Part shown: piece after piece, positions 7,731 through 11,709 of the stretch
Layout: every line of letters begins with the position of its first letter
How positions within the stretch are numbered: the stretch's first letter is position 1
Source: Verrucomicrobiota bacterium
Lineage (GTDB): Bacteria; Verrucomicrobiota; Verrucomicrobiia; Methylacidiphilales; Verrucolacustridaceae
DNA length: 11,709 nucleotides
Direction of reading: 5' to 3'
NCBI GenBank assembly: GCA_010028775.1
Contig: RHAF01000033.1
Coordinates: 1 to 11,709, forward strand
The notes under the pieces: model-generated
The model's input: the letters and a program-made list of their open reading frames with translations, nothing else
Databases searched by the model: none
Told to the model about the DNA's origin: nothing
Position numbers and translations under genes: made by a program

Positions 7731-8536
7731 GGAGTCATGGGCAGAACCAGCCTAAACAGACCGTAGAGGCCGAATTTCTTAAGCACCCCGGCATGCAACA
7801 TGGCAGCGGGAGCGGGAGCCGAGGCGTATCCCCCGGGTGCCCAACTGTGAAAAGGAACCAGGGAGACCAGGGTGCCAAAACCCACCAAAAGAAGCGCAGC
7901 CACCGTGGTCTGTTGCGGAGTTCCCATGGGGTTGGTCCTAAGGGTTTCGCTTAGAACTCGCCAGTCGAGGGAGCGGGCCACCTCAGGCACGGAAATGACC
8001 AGCCCGATCAGGCCCAGAAGCAAAACAAGGCTGCCCAACATGAGATAGAGGGTCATGCGCCAGGCCGCGCCGGATCGATCGCCATGTCCCCAAATCCCGA
8101 TGAGGAGAAAGGTGGGCACCAGCGCGACCTCGTGGAAGGAGAAGAAATAAAACAGGTCGACCGAGAGAAACGCACCCAAAGCCCCCAATCCGACAAGCAG
8201 AAGACAGATGAAGTACTCCCGCTCCCTCTTGATCCCCTTTTGAGCCACCCCCATGGCGGCGAGGGTCACCACCAAGGTCAACCAGACGAGCGGAAGGTTC
8301 AGGCCGTCGATTCCGAGGAGAAATTTGACAGGAAAAACTTCCCGGGCCGGGGTGGCTTCCGGGCCAAAAAGAACTTCGCCAACACGCAGAACCTGTCCGG
8401 ACAAAAGAAAACCGGGAACCAAATTCAAAACCGAGACCCAGAGGGATGTTTTTTTGGGAGGCGCACCCAAAGCGATCAGGATCACTCCGACCAATGGAAT
8501 GAGCAACAGGGCGGGCAGCAGTAGGAGCAAGTTCAA
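7622..8536 (-). pseudogene. nuoM: NADH-quinone oxidoreductase subunit M, N-terminal part (split gene)
   Basis: NuoM is the middle antiporter-like proton-pumping subunit of complex I. This frame carries residues 1 to about 270 of it: an N-terminal helix rich in leucine, FLLGIDGLNLPLVWLT near 72, FFSFHEVALVPTFLLIGIWG near 131 (the TM5 glutamate is E136), FGTLVSLVPFHSWAP near 220 and AAMLHAGVLKKFGLYGLFRLVLP near 244 (the TM8 lysine is K254). After about Val270 it leaves the NuoM frame and reads about 35 unrelated residues to a stop at 7622. The start is uncertain. A TTG at 8536 overlaps the nuoL TGA as TTGA and gives the family-like N-terminus MNLLLLLPA; an ATG at 8563 would add nine polar residues and overlap nuoL by 31 nt. 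Neither has a good ribosome binding site. The TM7 lysine of the family is a leucine here. Confidence 0.88.
7725..7738 (-). other. nuoM: Lesion in nuoM: frame change with apparent small deletion
   Basis: Here the NuoM reading frame moves from that of LPMTPV (ATG at 7738) to that of CNILYLG (TGC at 7727). Joining the frames needs a one-base backward slip, meaning the sequence is short by a number of bases that is 1 more than a multiple of 3. From the TM8 lysine to the D of QQRD there are 32-33 residues, against 46 for the matching stretch of E. coli NuoM as I recall it. Both facts fit a loss of about 40 or 43 bases covering the first half of TM9. Confidence 0.75.
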
Positions 8537-10341
8537 CGGAGGATCCCGCTTTTCACCAGGCATCCGACCAGCAACAACGCCCCCGCAATGAAGACAGCCG
8601 CATAAATCTGAACCTGGCCACACTGCACTAACCTTAGCCCCTGCCCTGCTGCCCGGGCGACCACGCCCGAACCGCGAACGATAAAGCCGCGAACCACCCA
8701 GCCCTCAAAGGCGTCCGCCAACCTGGCCAAACCATCCTGACCGGCCACCAGGAATCGCTGGTAGAACTCGTCGATATAAAACTTCCCGCGCAGGATGGGA
8801 AGGGAAAGAGGATCCTGGGTTACCCCGTTGTACAATTGGTAGGCCGGAACAAATCCGGCCAAGGCCACCAACAAAGAGACCCACAGTGTCCATGAGGCAT
8901 GGTGGGCTTCGTGACCCCCGCCCAAGAATGCATCGACCGGGAAAAGTCCGCTGAAGAGCGAAAGAACCGAAAGCACGAGCATGGGCACCACCATCACCGG
9001 TGGTCCCTCGTGGGCGTGTTTCGCACCTTCGCTCCGTGGATTGCCACCGAAGGCCACCAGGATCATCCGGAGCATAAAGAATGAAGTGAAGAAACCCGCC
9101 AGCATAGAGACGGCGGCCAACCCGGGATGATGAGAGGTGGCCGCAAATATCTCGTCCTTGCTCCAGAAACCGGAAACCGGCGGAATACCGCACAGTGCGA
9201 TGGTCCCGATCCAGGTGACCAGATAAGTGAAGGGCATCCTGCGGTTCAGCCCACCCATCCGCCAGATGTCCTGTTCCTCGTGGCAACCGTGGATGACCGA
9301 ACCGGAGGCAAGGAACAGGAGGCACTTGAAAAAGGCGTGGGTCATCAGGTGGTACATCGCCGGTCCGGTCACTCCGAGCCCAACGGCCATCACCATATAG
9401 GCGATCTCGGAAAGCGTGGAGTAGGCCAGGATTCTCTTTATGTCGTTCTGCTGGCACGCAATCAGGGCGGGCAAAAGGGTCATAATTCCGCCGATCCACG
9501 CGATCGTCGTCATAGTGACGTGACTTAGCTCCAAAACAGGAAGAACACGGATCAGCATGTAGACACCCGCGACCACCATTGTGGCCGCATGCAGGAGAGA
9601 AGAAACCGGAGTGGGACCCTCCATGGAATCCGGCAGCCAGACATGGAGGGGAAATTGGGCCGACTTACCCAGACATCCGCAAAAAAGACCCAGCCCCACG
9701 GCCGTGACCGCCCAACCCGCCGCCCCGGCGGAGGCCCGGCTGGGCAGATCGGCGAAACCGATGGTTCCGAAGAGGGACCAGGTCCCCAAAATACCCAGAA
9801 TGAATCCAAAATCCCCGATGCGATTGACCAAGAATGCCTTGTTGGCGGCCGCCCCGGCGGCGGGCCGATCAAACCAAAACCCGATCAGGAGATAGGAACT
9901 GAGACCCACCAGCTCCCAAAAAATGAACATGGTGACAAGATTGTCAGCGAAGACGATCCCCAACATGGAAAAGACAAAGAGGGAGAGTTCGGCGAAGAAT
10001 CGGCTCCGGGAGGGATCCTTGGCCACATAACCGACGGAGTAGATCTGCACCAACAAAGCCACCCCGGTGACCAGGGCAGCCATCATCCTGGCCAAGGGAT
10101 CGGCCACCAGACCGAAATTGGCTTTCAGTCCAGCAAACTCGATCCATGGAACGGGTGGGGCAGCCATCCCCCCGGTGGGCGTGCCGGATCCGAGCAAAAG
10201 GAGGGATCCGACAAAACTCAACAAACATGCCGTGATGGAAGCAGCGGTCGAGACCCTGGGAAACGGGTGGAGAAAAAGGCGAATAAAGACCGCCGCAAAT
10301 AGCGGCAACAGAAGGATGAGATACGGGGAGTAGGCGATCAT
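8533..10341 (-). CDS. nuoL: NADH-quinone oxidoreductase subunit L
   Basis: NuoL is the distal antiporter-like subunit of complex I, with a proton channel and a long lateral helix that braces the membrane arm. It has 602 residues, a normal length. Channel residues match those of E. coli with a small offset: Glu143 in FWELVGLSSYLLIGFW, Lys226 in GKSAQFPLHVWLPDSMEGPTP, His251 in LLHAATMV, Lys339 in MTHAFFKCLLF and Lys395 in FWSKDEIF. AFLVNRIGDFGF near residue 169 is a NuoL signature. The C-terminal part (about residues 520-602) contains the FYIDEFYQ stretch, the amphipathic region and the final GQVQIYA helix, so the brace is complete. The ATG at 10341 follows the nuoK stop directly (TAAATG) with no clear ribosome binding site, suggesting translation by coupling to nuoK. 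Confidence 0.97.
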   Translation of the reverse strand: MIAYSPYLILLLPLFAAVFIRLFLHPFPRVSTAASITACLLSFVGSLLLLGSGTPTGGMAAPPVPWIEFAGLKANFGLVADPLARMMAALVTGVALLVQIYSVGYVAKDPSRSRFFAELSLFVFSMLGIVFADNLVTMFIFWELVGLSSYLLIGFWFDRPAAGAAANKAFLVNRIGDFGFILGILGTWSLFGTIGFADLPSRASAGAAGWAVTAVGLGLFCGCLGKSAQFPLHVWLPDSMEGPTPVSSLLHAATMVVAGVYMLIRVLPVLELSHVTMTTIAWIGGIMTLLPALIACQQNDIKRILAYSTLSEIAYMVMAVGLGVTGPAMYHLMTHAFFKCLLFLASGSVIHGCHEEQDIWRMGGLNRRMPFTYLVTWIGTIALCGIPPVSGFWSKDEIFAATSHHPGLAAVSMLAGFFTSFFMLRMILVAFGGNPRSEGAKHAHEGPPVMVVPMLVLSVLSLFSGLFPVDAFLGGGHEAHHASWTLWVSLLVALAGFVPAYQLYNGVTQDPLSLPILRGKFYIDEFYQRFLVAGQDGLARLADAFEGWVVRGFIVRGSGVVARAAGQGLRLVQCGQVQIYAAVFIAGALLLVGCLVKSGILR

Positions 10342-10656
10342 TTAGAAGCGAAGATTTGCCATACTGTCGACAGCCGTAGTTTTTTTAACCCGAAAAATGG
10401 CCACGAGGATGGCCAAGCCAAGGGCCACCTCGGCCGCCGCCACCGTGATAACAAAAAAGACGGCTACCTGAGTGTCCGGAAGGCCTTGAAATCTGCCGAC
10501 CGCAACCAAGGCTAGGTTGGCGGCGTTCAGGAGAAGTTCGAGCGACATCATGACGATCAGCAGGCTCCGGCGAAGCAGCACACCGGCTAACCCGATGACA
10601 AAAAGAAATCCACTGAGAGCCAGATAGTGGCCCAAGGTGATCTCGCCGAGGATCAT
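10342..10656 (-). CDS. nuoK: NADH-quinone oxidoreductase subunit K
   Basis: NuoK is a small, three-helix membrane subunit of complex I, homologous to MrpC, lying between NuoJ/A and NuoN on the proton path. It has 104 residues, the usual size. Both conserved membrane glutamates are present: Glu40 in MMSLELLLNAANL and Glu76 in TVAAAEVALGLAI. The start is the ATG at 10656, beginning MILGEITLGHYL. The frame is open further upstream to an ATG-like start at 10803, but that extension is polar, lies inside nuoJ and has no family counterpart, while GGAGGG stands 10 nt before 10656. The start is 2 nt after the nuoJ stop, and the stop directly abuts nuoL. Confidence 0.96.
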   Translation of the reverse strand: MILGEITLGHYLALSGFLFVIGLAGVLLRRSLLIVMMSLELLLNAANLALVAVGRFQGLPDTQVAVFFVITVAAAEVALGLAILVAIFRVKKTTAVDSMANLRF

Positions 10657-10658
10657 GC

Positions 10659-11159
10659 TCAGGAATCCCTCCGGCACAGAACCACCACCCCAACCGTGGC
10701 CACCAAAAGCAGAACCCCGGTGGCCAGAAAGAGCGGGGCATAGGAGGTGAAAAGCAGACTTCCCAATTCCTGCGCCGACCCAAGGCTTTTCCCCTCGCCC
10801 CATGCGAGAGTCTTATGGGAGGCAGGAAAGGAGGCAGCCAACCTAGGAATTCCCAAAACCGCGACCATCCCCCCGACCGCCACCCCGGCACCCTTGGCCC
10901 AAGGAAGCGGACTACGCGCCTCTGCCTTCACATCAAGGAGCATGATGACAAAGAGAAAGAGCACCATCACGGCGCCCGCATAGACGATCACCTGGACAGC
11001 AGCCAGAAAGTTGGCCTCAAGAGTGACGAAAAGTGCCGCCTGAAAAACCAATCCCAACACCAGGCAAACCGCACTGCTGACCGGATTCCGCAGAAGGATC
11101 ACCGCCGTGGCGGCGGTCAGAAGGCCCGTGGCCAGGCTCCAGAAGGCAATTTGTTCCAT
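10659..11159 (-). CDS. nuoJ: NADH-quinone oxidoreductase subunit J
   Basis: NuoJ is a five-helix membrane subunit of complex I with the pi-bulged TM3 that changes shape during the catalytic cycle. It has 166 residues, typical for the family. The TM3 signature IVYAGAVMVLFLFVIMLLDV is at about residues 58-77, preceded by ALFVTLEANFLAAVQV. A hydrophilic loop (about 78-130) separates the fourth and fifth helices, and the C-terminus is a hydrophobic helix ending CRRDS. The start is the ATG at 11159 (MEQIAFWSLATG). The frame extends upstream to 11213, but those 18 residues are polar and unlike the family. No strong ribosome binding site is seen (AAGG is too close to the ATG). A 120-nt gap separates it from nuoI, the widest gap in the cluster. 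Confidence 0.95.
   Translation of the reverse strand: MEQIAFWSLATGLLTAATAVILLRNPVSSAVCLVLGLVFQAALFVTLEANFLAAVQVIVYAGAVMVLFLFVIMLLDVKAEARSPLPWAKGAGVAVGGMVAVLGIPRLAASFPASHKTLAWGEGKSLGSAQELGSLLFTSYAPLFLATGVLLLVATVGVVVLCRRDS
10667..10672 (-). promoter_or_regulatory. nuoK: Ribosome binding site of nuoK
   Basis: On the minus strand, GGAGGG lies 10 nt before the ATG at 10656, inside the last codons of nuoJ. It supports the short nuoK start over the long upstream extension of the frame. Confidence 0.5.
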
Positions 11160-11173
11160 CCTTGTGATCTTTC

Positions 11174-11201
11174 GGGGGTTGCGTGAGGTTAAAGAACCCC
11201 C
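11174..11201. repeat. Inverted repeat just upstream of nuoJ
   Basis: Perfect 7-bp arms GGGGGTT and AACCCCC are separated by 14 nt. On the minus strand the structure ends 14 nt before the nuoJ ATG, so an RNA hairpin could form near the nuoJ ribosome binding region. There is no following T-run, so it is not an intrinsic terminator. A shorter nested pairing, GGTT with AACC, is also possible. No function can be assigned. Confidence 0.4.
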
Positions 11202-11225
11202 AACAGCGGTCAATGAATTCGGTGA

Positions 11226-11239
11226 ATAGGCGGGCCTAT
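11226..11239. repeat. 14-bp palindrome in the nuoI-nuoJ gap
   Basis: ATAGGC and GCCTAT form perfect 6-bp arms around a 2-bp centre, in non-coding sequence between nuoI and nuoJ. It has the size of an operator half-site pair but matches no regulator site I recognise, and a palindrome this short can occur by chance. Confidence 0.3.
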
Positions 11240-11279
11240 CAATGCGGCGGGATGGTCGGAATCATCCAGCAGGCCAAGC

Positions 11280-11709
11280 CTACTTGTTGTCCCACTTTTT
11301 GATCGGTCGCGGCAAAACTCCGCCCAAACGATAAAGCTCCTCTTTGTGTCGAACCATCGACTGACGGGTGGTTCCGACAAAAATCGGATGCTCTTTTCGG
11401 AGAAAAATGGCCTCCTCCGGGCAGACTTCCTCACACATCCCGCAATAGATGCACCGCAACATGTCGATAACGAAATCCTGGGGTCTCTTCTCCACATGGG
11501 CATGGAGGTCCGAACCCGAGATCGAGCCCGGGGTGATGCGGATGGCCCGGGGCGGGCAGACAAACTCGCAAAGCTGGCAGGAAACACACTTTTCGCGACC
11601 CTCTTCATCCATAACCAGCACAGGGGCTCCACGATACCCCTCCGGCATGGGCCATTTTTCCTCCGGATACTGCATGGTCACCAAACCGGTGGCGCTCATG
11701 TCCATCAGG
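11280..11709 (-). CDS. nuoI: NADH-quinone oxidoreductase subunit I (5' end beyond window)
   Basis: NuoI is the ferredoxin-like subunit of complex I; its two [4Fe-4S] clusters (N6a, N6b) pass electrons towards cluster N2 and quinone. Both binding motifs are intact. Numbering from the ATG at 11705, the first set is Cys40, 43, 46 and 50 in CVSCQLCEFVCPP, and the second is Cys85, 88, 91 and 95 in CIYCGMCEEVCPE. The family stretch VTMQYPEEKWPMPEGYRG is near residues 9-26. The frame stays open to the window edge (a CTG codon precedes the ATG), and NuoI normally has a further N-terminal amphipathic region before the QYPEE motif, so I treat the gene as truncated by the window. The C-terminus is IKKWDNK, ending in TAG at 11282-11280. 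Confidence 0.95.
   Translation of the reverse strand, partial: LMDMSATGLVTMQYPEEKWPMPEGYRGAPVLVMDEEGREKCVSCQLCEFVCPPRAIRITPGSISGSDLHAHVEKRPQDFVIDMLRCIYCGMCEEVCPEEAIFLRKEHPIFVGTTRQSMVRHKEELYRLGGVLPRPIKKWDNK

Noticed and set aside
7725..7738. Programmed ribosomal frameshift joining the two nuoM frames
   Set aside because: No slippery heptamer is seen at the junction, and frameshifting would not restore the 13-14 residues that appear missing from TM9.
10657..10803. Longer nuoK start at 10803
   Set aside because: It would place about 49 polar residues inside nuoJ with no family counterpart; the ATG at 10656 has a GGAGGG site and the normal NuoK N-terminus.
11174..11201. Rho-independent terminator between nuoI and nuoJ
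   Set aside because: The arms are only 7 bp, the loop is 14 nt and no T-run follows on the minus strand. It also sits inside an operon-like series of genes.
11160..11213. Longer nuoJ start at 11213
   Set aside because: The 18 extra residues are polar and unlike NuoJ N-termini, which begin at the first membrane helix; they also span the inverted repeat.
11214..11243. Promoter for nuoJ based on a TTGATA-like -35 element in the nuoI-nuoJ gap
   Set aside because: At a 17-nt spacing the -10 position reads AATTCA, a poor match, and no other element supports it.

Overview
Every gene I can support lies on the minus strand, head to tail and very tightly packed, so the window reads as one stretch of a long operon transcribed from right to left. 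Base composition is moderately GC-rich (by eye, somewhat above half). The genes are chromosomal housekeeping genes of a respiring Gram-negative-type bacterium. The NuoM subtype (an HAGVLKKFGLYG helix and a lysine-free TM7) and the NuoI wording resemble what I remember from Verrucomicrobiota and neighbouring groups. That taxonomic guess is weak and rests on memory, not on a search.

Layout in transcription order (right to left): nuoI (5' end outside the window), a 120-nt gap with two small inverted repeats, nuoJ, nuoK, nuoL, nuoM (interrupted), nuoN, a 43-nt gap, an A-type iron-sulfur carrier (erpA/iscA family), ppc (phosphoenolpyruvate carboxylase), an OFA-family major facilitator transporter, and nuoH (3' end outside the window). 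Junctions are 0, 2, 7, 24 and 43 nt, or 4-nt stop/start overlaps. There is no gene-free stretch above 300 nt. I found no tRNA, rRNA, mobile element, CRISPR array, convincing promoter or terminator.

The main theme is respiratory complex I (NADH:quinone oxidoreductase). NuoI is the ferredoxin-like arm subunit. NuoH, J, K, L, M and N are the membrane arm that carries the quinone site and the proton channels. The A-type carrier could deliver Fe-S clusters to such enzymes. PEP carboxylase makes oxaloacetate, and the OFA transporter probably moves a small carboxylate.

Points that deserve a second look: (1) nuoM is split by a frame change, and the two halves together appear about 13-14 residues short of a normal NuoM, so this looks like a small out-of-frame deletion rather than a one-base error; (2) the NuoM-type subunit has leucine where the TM7 proton-channel lysine is expected; (3) nuoH, normally next to nuoI, sits at the far end behind three unrelated genes; (4) PEP carboxylase has lost two residues that bind the inhibitor aspartate in the E. 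coli enzyme. I see no wholly new system here. The novelty is in gene order and in residue-level departures within known families.
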